Assembly (NCBI GenBank): GCA_963576475.1
Contig: OY754981.1
Coordinates: 23,688,839 to 23,752,838, forward strand
Direction of reading: 5' to 3'
DNA: 64,000 nucleotides
Source: Molanna angustata
Taxonomy: Eukaryota > Arthropoda > Insecta > Trichoptera > Molannidae
Shown: piece after piece, positions 1 through 10,860 of the stretch
Layout: the number at the start of each line of letters is the position of its first letter
Numbering within the stretch: the first letter of the stretch is position 1
The notes under the pieces: generated by a model
Seen by the model: only the letters and a program-made list of their open reading frames with translations
Told to the model about the DNA's origin: nothing
The model's database searches: none
Translations under genes and position numbers: made by a program

Positions 1-765
1 TTTTTAATTACTGCAATATATTTTTTTAATAAAGTTTTACCTGAGGATATTTTATCAAGTTTATCCATACCACATGGAATGGTGTTAAATATTTTCGGTA
101 TGCTTACTTTCAGTGTTATTTTCTATAATCCTGTTACTTTCAATACGCTGATGACATTTTGAATTGTAAAACAAACACACATTAATTTGTTGATTGATCA
201 GTTTCCTTAACCTTACATCTTTATCTGTCAAAAAACAACGTTGATATGAAATTCAAGAGGATTCTACAGATTTTTTTTGTGTACGTTCAGCGATAACTTT
301 TTACCGCGTTGTCCTATTTCGACGATTCTTTTTTTTATAAAGGGGGTATCTTACGGTTGTTCTCGTTTCAATTTGATCAAGATCTGATCATGCGATCCAT
401 GAGAAAATCATCAAGCTCTTCAATTTTCACTTCAGAGATAGTAATGATTTACCACATTACTCGATTTTAATTATTCCATTTATAATTGGAAAGTAGTAGG
501 TACTTTAGAGGTGATCACACATAAAAATTTCATCAAGTTCTGATGATGGACTCATAAAAAAAACTTCAATTTCCAATGTCATTTGCAATTAATAATAATT
601 CTAGACCACTTCGTTCTAATTCGATGATGCCTTTTTCAATAGAAATGGATTACTTCTGGGGTAGTTCCATCTGAACTTAGCCAAGAGATTTCATAATGGG
701 AATCATGAAACTCGTTAACTTGCAAACAGGCGAATTTTACTAAAGATAACTCTACTGCATACAAA
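1..765. other. AT-rich sequence, no feature seen
   Basis: I see no coding similarity, tandem array or recognisable repeat here. Short open frames are what chance gives in AT-rich DNA. Confidence 0.5.
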
Positions 766-860
766 TATACCATCACGCCATGCCCCTCATGATGTAAACA
801 GAGAAAACCACACGCCACATTTTTTTATATCTTGACACACGTTCATTTTGAAGTTGATTT
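766..860 (-). repeat. 3' end of LINE family L (fragment)
   Basis: The motif ataccatcacgccatgcccc followed by a 'cagagaaaaccacacgccacattt' type stretch is the antisense of the 3' end seen after readable LINE protein at 14500-14570 and 59010-59090. Only the last ~95 bp are present and no protein part remains. Related tails occur at 38945, 39063, 47893 and 57597. Confidence 0.6.
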
Positions 861-1990
861 TTTATGTGAAAGATTACTTTTTTATAAAACTTATTTGTTT
901 CGCATAAAACGCATCGCCTTGTTATCATAAAACAGCGCCATAAAAATCTTATTTACTATTACCACTAGTTTGAGGCCAAGGACTGTAAAAAGTAAAAACA
1001 GTATTCTTTCGTTATTTGTTCAACTCAGAAGAAATCTTCGTCTTTCAGAACTTATTTTCATAAGTCTCCGTGAGCAGAACGGGCAGTGATGGAGAATTAA
1101 CAATTCAGTTCAAATTGATTTCTTAAACAAACTGTGTACGTACAACGTCCCACATTTAATATCGTACTTTTTGTTAACAGTAAGTCATCAAACTTTAACA
1201 ATCGTTATTTGTCACGCAATATTATCACCGTACAAAAAAAAACTTGGCAAAATTAATTAGTTCGTTCACCTGACGATAATGCGATGTGATTTTCTCAACG
1301 CCGAAGCACAATAGTATAGAGTGATCTTAATATTCAACTGAATACACTGAAAATTCATTTACAACTTAGCCAAAACAGATCAACAATATAACGACATAAA
1401 AATACGGCTATAAATCTCCATTGTCTCTTTTTACTAGTTGTAATTACACTTATCGCAGTATATCCGCGAGTATTCCATAAGATATAAAACTAGTTTTAAT
1501 AATACTGAAAGCATTGTTTCTAGAGACGAACATTCATATAAGAGAAAAGTTAAAAATGATTAAGAAAAAATATGGTGACAAATAAGACACTATGAAAATA
1601 TGAAAAATATTCCACGAGACAGCAGCTCCCTTTATTTTACAGATTAGAAATGAAAAAGACTGTTTGAAAATGTACAGGACACACTCTGAATCACGAACGA
1701 AAAAGATTTTCCCCAGTAACACTCCACTGACAATATTGCGAAAATCCGTATTTAAAATAATCTATAAAGTTCCAATCCATACTCAATCCGATGAATTATT
1801 TGATGACTTTAATATATTTGACTACAAAGGTACATAATATATATAAAAACATAGATAAACTCGACTCTAGACAAACATATAAACCATCTAGACAGACCGG
1901 ACAGGCTAAAATATTAAAACCTATACTTAGGTCAACCAAATTCATGCCTGTTGTAACAACACCAAGCTCTTTTCCACCATTGGTTGTTGA
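861..1990. other. AT-rich sequence, no feature seen
   Basis: No protein similarity or repeat recognised. An open frame at 1791-2051 has no ATG-supported coding character and runs into the LINE fragment that follows, so it is not called. Confidence 0.45.
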
Positions 1991-2004
1991 TGTGTCTACA
2001 AATT

Positions 2005-2560
2005 TGAGGTTGTGGAAGATTTTACATGCCTGGGTTCACAGGATCAGATAAGTAAGTGGATAGTGGCAGCCAAAAGATGCTACTTTGGACTTACAAGCCA
2101 ACTTAGATCCCGTCTACTTTCATGGAAGACCAAAGTCACTCTCTACAAGACCCTGATAAGACCTGTCCTTTTGTATGCGTCAGAAACGTGGAGTTTAACA
2201 AAGCAGGATGAAAAAGCCCTAGACATATTTTCCAGTTTATGAGAATGGTGTCTAGAGGAGAAGACACAATGCCGAACTCTGTCAGCTGTACGGTGATATA
2301 AGTGTAGTACGTGTCGTCAAGATCGCACGACTTAGATGGCTCGGTCACGTACAGCGAATGAGAGCCGGCAAAGAGAGTTATGATTGTTAATCCAGTGGGA
2401 AGAAGACGGGTGGGAAGGCCGAAGCTTCGCTGGCTAAATTAAGTCACAGCCGATCGCAGAGTTCTCGGTGTAAACTGGAGGACTGCCTCTCTGGATAGAA
2501 GAGGGTGGCGACTGATCTTGGAGGCAGCTAAGACCCGTCAAGGGTTATAAAGCTATAGAG
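2005..2560 (+). pseudogene. RTE-like LINE, C-terminal fragment
   Basis: The frame from 2012 reads EDFTCLGSQ, then CYFGLTSQLRSRLLSWKTK, TLYKTLIRPVLLYASETW and LTKQDEKAL. This is the conserved region after the reverse transcriptase core of RTE-clade LINEs. After a frameshift near 2240 a second frame reads LYGDISVVR then KIARLRWLGHVQRM, and a third frame keeps the SWRTAS/DRRGWR-type tail ending near 2550 at a TAA-rich 3' end. RTE proteins are about 1000 residues; only the last ~170 remain, so this is a 5'-truncated dead copy. The reverse transcriptase active site lies upstream of the preserved part and is absent. The surrounding DNA gives no sign of host coding. Confidence 0.88.
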
Positions 2561-2884
2561 TAATAGTAGACTTAGGTCAACATTCGGACAAAGAAAATTC
2601 TTCAATGAACTACCCTACAGCACTTAACATAAAGCAAAAGGGCAGAGAATACATAAAAAAAAATTAATTACACAACTACCAATAGAAAATTCAAACTAAG
2701 AAGACATAAACATAACTGTCACAGAACAGGTTTTTACCTAGTGAGGCAGTTTATGACAATAGTATAATATCTGGTATATAAAAAGAAAATAATGTTATTT
2801 AAACATAATATTATGTAATTTTAATTTATATAAGAAAAAAAGTGTAGTAATATATACATAAATAAATGATCGATTAAGAAACTG

Positions 2885-3180
2885 TTCATTTTAAGTATAT
2901 TCATTCATTCATACCATCACGGCATATCCCACAATGTGGGTAACCAGCGAAAGGTGTTCGGATGTGCATTGCCTTATAAAAGGGAGCACAACATATCTGT
3001 GTATACCCACACACCAGTCTCGTCTCACCTAAAAAGGCACTATATTCAGAATGGGTGGTGAACCTCATTGCTGAACTATGTGAGATGTTATTGTTGCCTG
3101 TTGTATTTTCGATTACCCGTCTCTTACGGGACACTCAAAAACAATAATAGAAAAAGTGGAAGCACTATTCTAAGCTAATT
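2885..3180 (-). repeat. Dispersed LINE-tail-like repeat, family R (copy 1)
   Basis: Read on the minus strand it starts ttagaatagtgcttccac, passes gtcccgtaagagacgggtaa and a GAGACGAGACTGGTGTG motif, and ends gtgatggtatgaatgaatga. The (GAAT)n end is what a LINE 3' terminus would show. A second long copy lies at 33508-33795 in the same orientation. Opposite-orientation pieces lie at 7748-8835 (interrupted), 9490-9625 and 10240-10272. A 78-codon open frame on the minus strand (2901-3134) is conserved in part between copies but resembles no family I know. Confidence 0.7.
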
Positions 3181-3315
3181 ATGAAAAACACGACTATTTC
3201 CGAAGAGCACACATTTCAAATCTAGGTGTGATGTAACCAGTTACAATACTAAAAATAAGTAGTTTAATGGTATAAACCGAATATTTGTTATAAGTTTCAT
3301 ATACCTACGGAAATC

Positions 3316-3400
3316 TTGGAATTTTCCCTGTCGAGAGTCAATGATATTTTTTGACAAATTTTTAACATCTCAATATAGAGGAAGTTGGAATATTCAAAGA
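3316..3400 (+). repeat. Element X, left-end fragment
   Basis: The segment ttttccctgtcgagagtcaa followed by tttttgacaaatttttaaca and atctcaatatagaggaagtt matches the left end of element X (see 6850-7407). The copy stops after ggaagttggaatatt. Confidence 0.6.
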
Positions 3401-5391
3401 CATAATATGCAGGGGTCAACACAGTAAAATCTGGCATAGACACATAAATGTGAAATTGAAATATATGAATGTCCGAAACCAGTAAATTATAAAATCATTT
3501 AGCACACAATGTATAGACGTAAATAAAGCAAAAATGTACGTGAAGATAAAAGATATTGTAGTTAAGAGTTCTCCATAACAGCCCAAAAATAAAAAATGTG
3601 TGATGGTATACATATGTATATATACAACTAAACGTAGTATGACGTCAGTTTTTTTGCATGGTGGGTTAGAATCACCTGGAAAAAAAAACTGAATATTTTT
3701 TTTTAGTTAAAATACTCTGTCGTAGTCGTAAACAACAAACAATATTGTTTTAAGGAATACCAATTTAAACTCTAATGAAAACCACGATCTACATGGAATT
3801 ATTATTATTTTGTTTGAACGGAGCTTATGTAGTTGTTAAAAAAATTGTAGGTAATATTTAATATAATTTCATGGCGGTTAAAACACCAAGATTTACGATT
3901 TCATTAGATAATCTAAGCCGTGATGGTTTAATACAGTTTTTTTATTGTCCATGAAAAAGCTGTGTGCGTGTTAATGGATCGTAATTGAGGGAGCCTTAAA
4001 TGAGAACTTAATTTGAATTACGTTATTCATACTAATTGCCGCGTAAATTTAAAGTAAATAACTAGAATTGACGGTCGAAATTTGAAAGCTTTTTTTTCTA
4101 ATTATTTATCAGTTTATCAAATTTACATTTGGTTATAATTTTTTACACTAAACTGTATTAACAGTTTGTCAGTGCAAGCTCCTCTCGAACACTGCAATTA
4201 AATAGTTATGCAACCATAAATATAAATCTACACGTATACAAAACATCAAAATTAAACCATTGTACAATGAAAATAAAGCACAAACAGAACAATTAAAATT
4301 ATTTAAGTTGAAATGAAAAAAAATATATGAATTAAATCAATTTAAACAATCCAAAATAAAGTAAATCAAAAACACAGCAATGAAAAATAAGGTAAATCAG
4401 AACAAAAATGAAAATATCGAAAGCAATGAAAATTAGGTATGCTAAATGTAAAATTATTTTAAAGAAATTTTTATCTATTTCTTGTCTTTCATCACAGGAC
4501 CCAGTATATGTTTAGGTAGTTTATTGAATAGTTTCGGCTGCGTTAAATCTTTTAAATTTTCTAAATTTCGCTAATGCGCTAAGGACAGTCAGAGTTGAAT
4601 GGACACTTAATATAATTTTTTATTAAATGAATTAATGCAAATATATTTTTAAACCATAAAAAGGAAGTTGAAGAAGTTTAATACAAGTTTGGTTCTAATT
4701 ATAAATTTTGCCAATCTTTCCTTCCAGCATTTTGTTCTTAAAGGAGAACAAAATGCCGGAAAACATAAAGGGAGAATAACATTTAATTACAAATGAATTT
4801 TGGAAATGTTAATGCCCCAATGATTTCAATCAACAATGAAAACACATATATCACTTCATAATATAAAATGGAATTTAAGGAATTGCATCGGTGGAATATT
4901 TTATCGAAATATAATATGTATATCTCATTGTTTAAAGCAACGCCACTAATTAACGTCATGAAATATAATTAAATCATTTTACTAAATTTTATCGTAAAAT
5001 ATATAGCACACTGTATGTACATGCATACAAATACCCAACTGTCGATTTGTTTAAAGAGAGTTTATTTCTGTTAACAGATCGACAAAGTTTCAATCCAAGA
5101 TCCGCGAATTTTGCATGGCCAGGTATATACATTCATCATGTTTTTTCAACTTTGAAGTAAAAAAAATATTTTGCAACAGTTGTGTTTTGTTGTCAAAGAC
5201 TAAAATGAACCCTTTATTTCAAAAAACTACAAAAAATGGGTAGGGAGACAGCATCTACAACAATGGGCTTCCATAAAATGGCTGTGCAAAAAATCTAATT
5301 TAAGGTATCAAAAATATTTTCGAAAAATAACACAACTAATGACTTCCGATGTTTTCTTTATATAGGTACTCAAGAGGGTCGAAATACATAA
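3401..5391. other. AT-rich sequence, one small inverted repeat
   Basis: No genes or repeats recognised apart from an imperfect inverted repeat at 4722-4761, whose arms contain gcattttgttct and agaacaaaatgc around a short loop. Confidence 0.45.
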
Positions 5392-5616
5392 GCGTCATCA
5401 TTTAATGCACAGCTGCCGAAGCCTGACGGACCTCTTGTTAAATGCCGGAGACGGCCGAACGATGGCGAAAACACACGAAGAAACGTAACACCAAGGAATC
5501 AAGTAAGACCTGGCAAGGTCAATAACCTGGGTGTCTGTATAGCGAATGACCACGACAAGGTAAACTTCACGGAACGGAGACTGTCGGTAAGCGTGCCAGA
5601 AGTGTATGGTAAACAA
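5392..5616 (+). other. GC-richer orphan open frame beside a minisatellite
   Basis: A frame of 74 codons is open between in-frame stops at 5389 and 5614. It reads for example QLPKPDGPLVKCRRRPNDG, then NQVRPGKVNNLGVCIANDHD and FTERRLSVSVPEVYGKQ. It has no internal ATG. Base composition is clearly richer in G+C than both flanks, and residue usage looks protein-like. A CAG at 5409-5411 and GTAAGC at 5585 could serve as splice sites, so an exon is possible, but a decayed transposon coding piece is equally possible. The minus strand is also open here (5398-5616), which weakens either call. I recognise no family. The 41-bp minisatellite begins exactly at its 3' end. Confidence 0.3.
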
Positions 5617-6170
5617 TAATACTGATCATCATTCCAACACCCGTCTGTTCCCTCCAATAATACTGATCATCATTCCAACACCCGTCTGTTCCCTCCAATA
5701 ATACTGATCATCATTCCAACACCCGTCTGTTCCCTCCAATAATACTGACCATCATTCCAACACCCGTCTGTTCCCTCCAATAATACTGATCATCATTCCA
5801 ACACCCGTCTGTTCCCTCCAATAATACTGATCATCATTCCAACACCCGTCTGTTCCCTCCAATAATACTGATCATCATTCCAACACCCGTCTGTTCCCTC
5901 CAATAATACTGATCATCATTCCAACACCCGTCTGTTCCCTCCAATAATACTGATCATCATTCCAACACCCGTCTGTTCCCTCCAATAATACTGATCATCA
6001 TTCCAACACCCGTCTGTTCCCTCCAATAATACTGATCATCATTCCAACACCCGTCTGTTCCCTCCAATAATACTGATCATCATTCCAACACCCGTCTGTT
6101 CCCTCCAATAATACTGATCATCATTCCAACACCCGTCTGTTCCCTCCAATAATACTGATCATCATTCCAA
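5615..6170. repeat. Minisatellite, 41-bp unit, about 13.5 copies
   Basis: Units begin aataatactgatcatcattc and end gtctgttccctcc, with an exact 41-bp period (starts at 5615, 5656 and so on to 6148). The copies are almost identical; one unit near 5740 has gacc instead of gatc. Such homogeneity points to recent expansion. The last copy is cut after atcattccaa. Confidence 0.97.
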
Positions 6171-6171
6171 A

Positions 6172-6190
6172 GGAGGGAACCGACGGGTGT
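6172..6190. repeat. Inverted partial unit at the minisatellite edge
   Basis: The string ggagggaaccgacgggtg is the reverse complement of the cacccgtctgttccctcc part of the 41-bp unit, with one mismatch. It lies directly after the last truncated direct unit. Confidence 0.8.
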
Positions 6191-6363
6191 AGAAGCAATA
6201 ATCAGGAACTATTATTAGTCGACAAATAGTTTTTTTAGTTTTCTTATAATTTTTCTATGGAATGAGATGACGTAACTTTAATCCTTAGGCAATTCCATTG
6301 TAAATCTGATTTTACTTGTAAGGAAGAGCTTACAAAATTGAGTTTTTTTTTATATTACTTCTT

Positions 6364-6543
6364 GGGCAACTTTTAACACTCACCCAATAACAAGTGGCCA
6401 CATTCTGGAGACTTACGATATTTATCGTATCGCAGATCCAGACTGAAAACATAATTAAAAAATGTGTCTCCACCGGGAATCGAACCCGGGACTTTGGTTC
6501 AGCAGTCAGATATCTAACCAACTGAGCCTTGAAGACCGATATC
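6364..6543 (-). repeat. tRNA-derived SINE, family S1
   Basis: On the minus strand the head reads gtcttcaaggctcagttggt and later gggttcgattcccggtggag. It has a good A box (GGCTCAGTTGG) and a perfect B box (GGTTCGATTCC), so an RNA polymerase III promoter is present. The T arm pairs, and a 7-bp acceptor stem GTCTTCA/TGGAGAC with one wobble can be drawn, so a real tRNA was considered. However the D and anticodon stems are imperfect, and the same sequence continues into a body (ttttcagtctggatct, then agtctccagaatgtggccac) shared with copies at 39483, 25005 and 17868. That makes it a SINE rather than a tRNA gene. Confidence 0.85.
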
Positions 6544-6593
6544 ATTTTGTGAATGAAGATAGCAAGTGTTGTACGTTCACTATAATATTTATT

Positions 6594-6716
6594 TTACTTA
6601 CAAACTTTTTAGCATCTCAATAGAGACGAAGTTGGGATATTGTAGAAGAACCAGGAACTCAAGGCACCTACAGGGCATACGACCTGTCATCGGCTGGTTT
6701 ACGTGATCACTTTACA
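6594..6716 (+). repeat. Element X, partial copy
   Basis: It contains atctcaatagagacgaagtt, agaaccaggaactcaaggca and tcggctggtttacgtgatca. It matches the longer copies at 6850-7407 and 44136-44495 and stops after the gatcactttac motif. Confidence 0.8.
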
Positions 6717-6849
6717 TAATATTGATATTAAGATTGACAGACCATTTAGAAGTTGCTATATTTTTCAAACTGCTCTACTGAACAAATGGGTAATTTGACT
6801 TATATACATACTTTTCCCTAACTACCACAATTATTAACGTGTTAAGATT

Positions 6850-7407
6850 ATTTTTTGACATTTTTTTAACATCTCAATAGGGACTTAGTTGGAATATCAT
6901 AGGAGAACCAGGAACTTAAGGCACCTGCAACGACCACTGTATGCGCTTGCGCAACGTTCACCAATTATTCATTTATTTATTTAGAGGACAACATACAGCA
7001 TATAATAAATTATATAAAAAAAGATGATTTGATTAATAATAAAGCCAATTACAGGTTGTCGCTGAAGTTATTGTAGTATATTAAGATACAATAGGAATGG
7101 TAACATATTATGGTGAGATATTGTGTGAATGATGTGTGAAATCGCATATATAAATGTGTCAGAATATTATGCCTTCTTATTGAGTTCTCTTTATCAATGT
7201 AATTTTTAAAAGTTCTATATGTTTGAATAAAGTGTAACGATTCACCTGAAAATAAGGAATTATGCTATTGCCATCTATGAAGTAACGAAAAAACCCTTCT
7301 TCCTTTTGTAACGCCTTCTATTGAGAAATTACTTTATTTGTAAACAATGAAAGCAACAGTCCTTATAAATGAGGTGACGGTATCTCGCACAGATGTCACC
7401 CCTGAAC
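6850..7407 (+). repeat. Element X, long copy interrupted by an insertion
   Basis: It runs from tttaacatctcaatagggac through aaccaggaacttaaggcacc and tgcgcttgcgcaacgttcac. After an inserted segment it continues with atgccttcttattgagttct, ctatgaagtaacg and cgcacagatgtcacccctga. The uninterrupted arrangement is visible at 44136-44495. X has no open frame of note. It is probably a non-autonomous mobile element, class uncertain. Other copies: 3316, 6594, 19388 (-), 22079 (-), 26425, 27628 (-), 33118 (-), 42571 and 44136. Confidence 0.8.
6969..7165 (-). mobile_element. 197-bp retroelement-like insertion inside element X
   Basis: At 44260 element X reads ttcaccaatcatgccttctt without interruption. 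Here the two halves are separated by 197 bp flanked by the direct repeat attat (6964-6968 and 7166-7170). The insert begins tcatttatttatttagagg, the complement of an AAATAAATGA-type 3' tail, so it is likely a minus-strand retroelement 3' end. The short, low-complexity duplication leaves the exact borders uncertain by a few bases. Confidence 0.6.
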
Positions 7408-7459
7408 TGCACAAGAAATGTTATTTCATTTTAAGCTTGTTCACCTACTTGTTCCAATG

Positions 7460-7560
7460 TGTATGTTAAAAAGTTTGTCAGTAAAAATATCATTTGACTC
7501 CCGACAGGGAAAAAAATCCAATGTTTGCGTACATGCAATTAAAAAAAATTCTATATATAT
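7460..7560 (-). repeat. Element X terminal segment, inverted
   Basis: The stretch aaaaagtttgtcagtaaaaa followed by gactcccgacagggaaaaa is the reverse complement of the X left end at 3316-3360 and also occurs at 33118-33215. It closes the X copy that starts at 6850, so X may carry terminal inverted repeats of this sequence. Confidence 0.6.
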
Positions 7561-7747
7561 TTTATTTTAATTCAATATAATATCTATTTAATTTGGGAAA
7601 ATCCATCAGATATACAATTATAGAGAAGCCACTATTTGAATTCCACGTAAATTATCATTAGACATTCATAGAAAAGTAGTAAGTAGAAATTAAATAAATA
7701 AATTTATAACAATAATTGGATATACATAAATAATAAAAATGAAGCTT

Positions 7748-8835
7748 TCCGATGTGAGGTACCGAATTAGAATAGTGCTTCTACTCAGTGGCGACTGGTC
7801 GATGGTATTTTTGATCATTTTTGGTAGTGCAATTTTTTCCTGAATTAATAATAAATTAATAGCCATTTAAATCATAAATACAATATAGGATATTTAAACA
7901 AATGTATTAAAGTAACAGTATTTGTTTTCAAATGATTTTTAATTCAAAATAAAAACCGCGCCAGATATTGACGATTGGTGAAAATCAAGTTCAAACAAGG
8001 ATAATTATGTATACATTTGTATTAGTGCTCTTTTATAAGCAATATTGTTATTTTACAATATTGTTTTACTGATTTATCAACAGATGTCGTGAAGACAAAT
8101 GTATGGGAGTATTATTCATACAATTTTCGTCTCAATCAAGTATGAATATATACTAAGTAATTAGGTCTATATTTGTGTGTCAATATGTGACACTCGTATT
8201 TTAGGCGCGGAATCGGCTGTGTCATGTATACGTGATACTCATCTCTTTCAATACGAATGGCTAATGAATTAGAGAGCGAGATAGAGGTATACATACTATT
8301 TACATCTAAGATATGATAAACTCAGTGCAGCGCACGAGCCTGCACGAGTCTGCCTTATGAGTTCAGTACAAGTATCGCGATTTCATCTGCCAGGGGACTA
8401 TCTCTTTCTCTTCATACATACGCTGTATTAAAAAGAAATCAATTTTGGTGCGATATGTATATTGCACGCCATACATTACATAATGATAATATTTGTATTT
8501 CGGTAGATTTCATTATATGATGTCGATTGCGAGGGTATATATAGATAATAATCGATTGGTTTAGAAAAATAACAGCAATAAATTAAAGCGTAATGATATA
8601 TTAAAAACATATTTTAATATTATTTTTTAGAATATTATACCATTTAAAAATTGGTAGTGCAATTGATCCAACGCACTTCATATAGAGTCGCCGCTGCTTC
8701 TACTCTTTTCTAGTATAATTGTTTTCGGGTGTCCCGTGGTAATAGAAACTAACAATAGGCGAAATTCCACCCATTCTGGATGTTGCCTTTTTAGATATGA
8801 CGAGACTGGTGTGTGAGTATGCGCGCATCGAGGAA
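7748..8835 (+). repeat. Family R repeat, copy split by a hAT-like insertion
   Basis: The left part (7748-7785) reads gaattagaatagtgcttcta. The right part (8697-8835) continues with ttctactcttttctagtata, the gtcccg motif, the ccacccattctgga motif and gacgagactggtgtgtgag. Joined at the duplication, the two parts restore the order of copies at 2885 and 33508 (opposite strand). It is the pre-insertion host of the transposon at 7786-8696. Confidence 0.8.
7786..8696 (+). mobile_element. hAT-like non-autonomous DNA transposon, 911 bp
   Basis: The element starts CAGTGGCGACTGG and ends AGTCGCCGCTG, giving 11-bp terminal inverted repeats with one mismatch. It is flanked by a perfect 8-bp duplication, cttctact, at 7778-7785 and 8697-8704. 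An 8-bp duplication and CAGTGGCG-type ends are characteristic of the hAT superfamily. Subterminal motifs ggtagtgcaat occur near both ends. There is no transposase open frame, so it would depend on a transposase supplied elsewhere. A related longer copy in the opposite orientation lies at 45930-47227. Confidence 0.92.
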
Positions 8836-9489
8836 GAGAAAACAGGAATAATATAATATTCAGCTTTTACATAAAAGTTTGTTCACCCCTGTTTTCTTGG
8901 TACTTCAACACTTACAATGACGAGTAAAACTCATGTTCGAACTAAAAACATGATCTCCCATGGCTGTTCTGAGGGAAAGAGACAATAGACGTATCACAGT
9001 TTGGTTTCATGAATAAAATTGACGTTGTATGAACAAATCTACCCACTCTATATACCTAAATATAATGTATAACAAGAGATGGTATGACGGTATAGGAAAT
9101 AATGCAAATTTAAGACGTTCGTTCATTGCTCTCATATTTACTATGCATAATATTTTCGTCTGTATAAAAAGTAAGGAACCACAAAAATATTATATATCAT
9201 TCAACGGCGATTATAATAATATTATATACATGTAATTTCTAATATGGATTTGTTTAGTTTATGTTCAATAGTGTACCTATACACAAACGGGTTCATTGCC
9301 ATAATGAAAGCTCTTCCAAGCAACCTCAGTAAGACTCAATTAAATTTAGTACCTACAACAATGCGTATACAGTGATTAAGAAGAAAAATAAAATGCAATA
9401 AACAGACTAATCGTAGTTATGAAGAAGAGGAGGGAATTGAAAGATGCAGAAGGATTAAGGAAGTGTTTTTTGTTTTTACTCAAGTACAT
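8836..9489. other. No feature seen
   Basis: AT-rich sequence with no recognised repeat or coding similarity. Confidence 0.4.
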
Positions 9490-9625
9490 CTGGTGTGAGG
9501 CACTCCTTAGAATAGTGCTTCCAATATTTTCTATTGTCATCGTATTCGAGTGTCCCGTAAGAGCCGGATAATCGAAAATATAAACGAAATATACACGAAA
9601 TATACCATGGGTATACGGATGTACG
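9490..9625 (+). repeat. Family R repeat, fragment
   Basis: It reads ttagaatagtgcttccaata, then gagtgtcccgtaagagccgg and ataatcgaaaatataaacg, matching the first ~100 bp of family R as seen on the minus strand at 2885-3180. The 3' half is missing. Confidence 0.75.
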
Positions 9626-10039
9626 CAAAAATGCACACTAAATTACCTTCTGATGTATGAAATACGAAAAAATATTGTATATCACCCGATATGTGATATA
9701 AACATTTCGTGCAAAAAAGGTCAAATTTACAGGTTTTTTTTAAATAGCAAGAATAATTATTAAAATATTATAATAATAAAAAACTCAGCCGGTAGATACT
9801 TATATATTCTCTTTCGATCGAAGTAAAAATCTACTTCATAGTCCTTGTAGTTTTTTTGTTACTTATAATAAAAAAATAAAAAAGGGTTTTACAAAAACTA
9901 ATTTTACAAGAAAAGTACTAAACAAGTTCAAATTTCAAAAAACTCATGCGATAGAATAAAGACGTAAATACAGACTGTTCCTTATTTCAAAGACGTATCT
10001 TTTGAAGGTATTAGGAAATTATTTTCAAAATATACTATA

Positions 10040-10272
10040 TAGCCTACTATAGCACCTTTTAATGTCTTTAGGGTATTCTATATTTCTTGGTATTACTTCT
10101 ACCTTCTCTATTATTCGAATCTTCGTTTTGAATCTATATATAAATGGTCTTCATCACTATTGTTCACCATCCAGACGATGCTGTGGGGATTCAGGTGAAT
10201 GTTGTTTTTCCTTTTGTAAGGTTTTGCATACATTGTGTGATTATGCCGTGATGGTACGAATCAATGAATGAA
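10040..10272. repeat. LINE 3'-region repeat (family U) plus family R terminus
   Basis: The segment cgttttgaatctatatataa and atggtcttcatcactattgt resembles 23715-23790, and 'cagacgatgctg' continues the similarity. From 10240 the string gccgtgatggtacgaatcaa is the terminal part of family R. It appears to be a mosaic of old fragments. Confidence 0.5.
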
Positions 10273-10498
10273 CATATTATTAATTTATTTGTATGGATTG
10301 ACACATCCGCATTATTACGCAATCTAAGATATCTTATCGTGAGGGTATTAATTACTTATTTTTATCAAACTCAAATTGAAAAAGATAATGATACTGTAAT
10401 CAAGCAACAGATAAACTAAAATACATGACAGATCTAGGTTAAATACAACATAATCACGTTTAAACCACTGACAAATCAGTATGATAATATCAAAAATA

Positions 10499-10800
10499 AT
10501 AATTTAAGGGGGGGGCTGCTGCCAACGTACCAATTTTTCAATTTGATAAACCATCATTATTTCTTATTAAATCGTTTTGAAAAAAATAATTTAGATAGTT
10601 TGGTTATTAATAAAGAAAAATATACCTTTACTTTTTGATAATGTTCTGTATAAATTCTTGTAGAAAAATAATGGCACACCCCGATTTCCAAAGTTTATCT
10701 TATATTTTTAATAAAATATAAGGCGTAGTTTTAATAAAATATACAACATATTTTTTTTTAAATTAAAGAAGACAAAATATTCGGTTAAAATATTCTTTAT
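10499..10800 (+). repeat. Single arm of the foldback element F
   Basis: From 10510 the sequence ctgctgccaacgtaccaatt, tttttgataatgttctgtat and agaaaaataatggcacaccc matches the left arm of the palindromic element at 54644-55637. It is preceded by TTAA and a run of G. No matching right arm was found downstream, so this is a half element or a decayed copy. Confidence 0.8.
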
Positions 10801-10860
10801 TTTATCCTAATATTTTATTACTTCGTTTAAGGTTAGGTTAATGAATACATTCAGTGTATT

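Noticed and set aside
5615..6170. CRISPR array
   Set aside because: The repeats are contiguous with no unique spacers, and the genome is eukaryotic.
6470..6542. Minus-strand tRNA gene
   Set aside because: The D and anticodon stems do not pair well and the sequence continues into a SINE body shared by three other copies.
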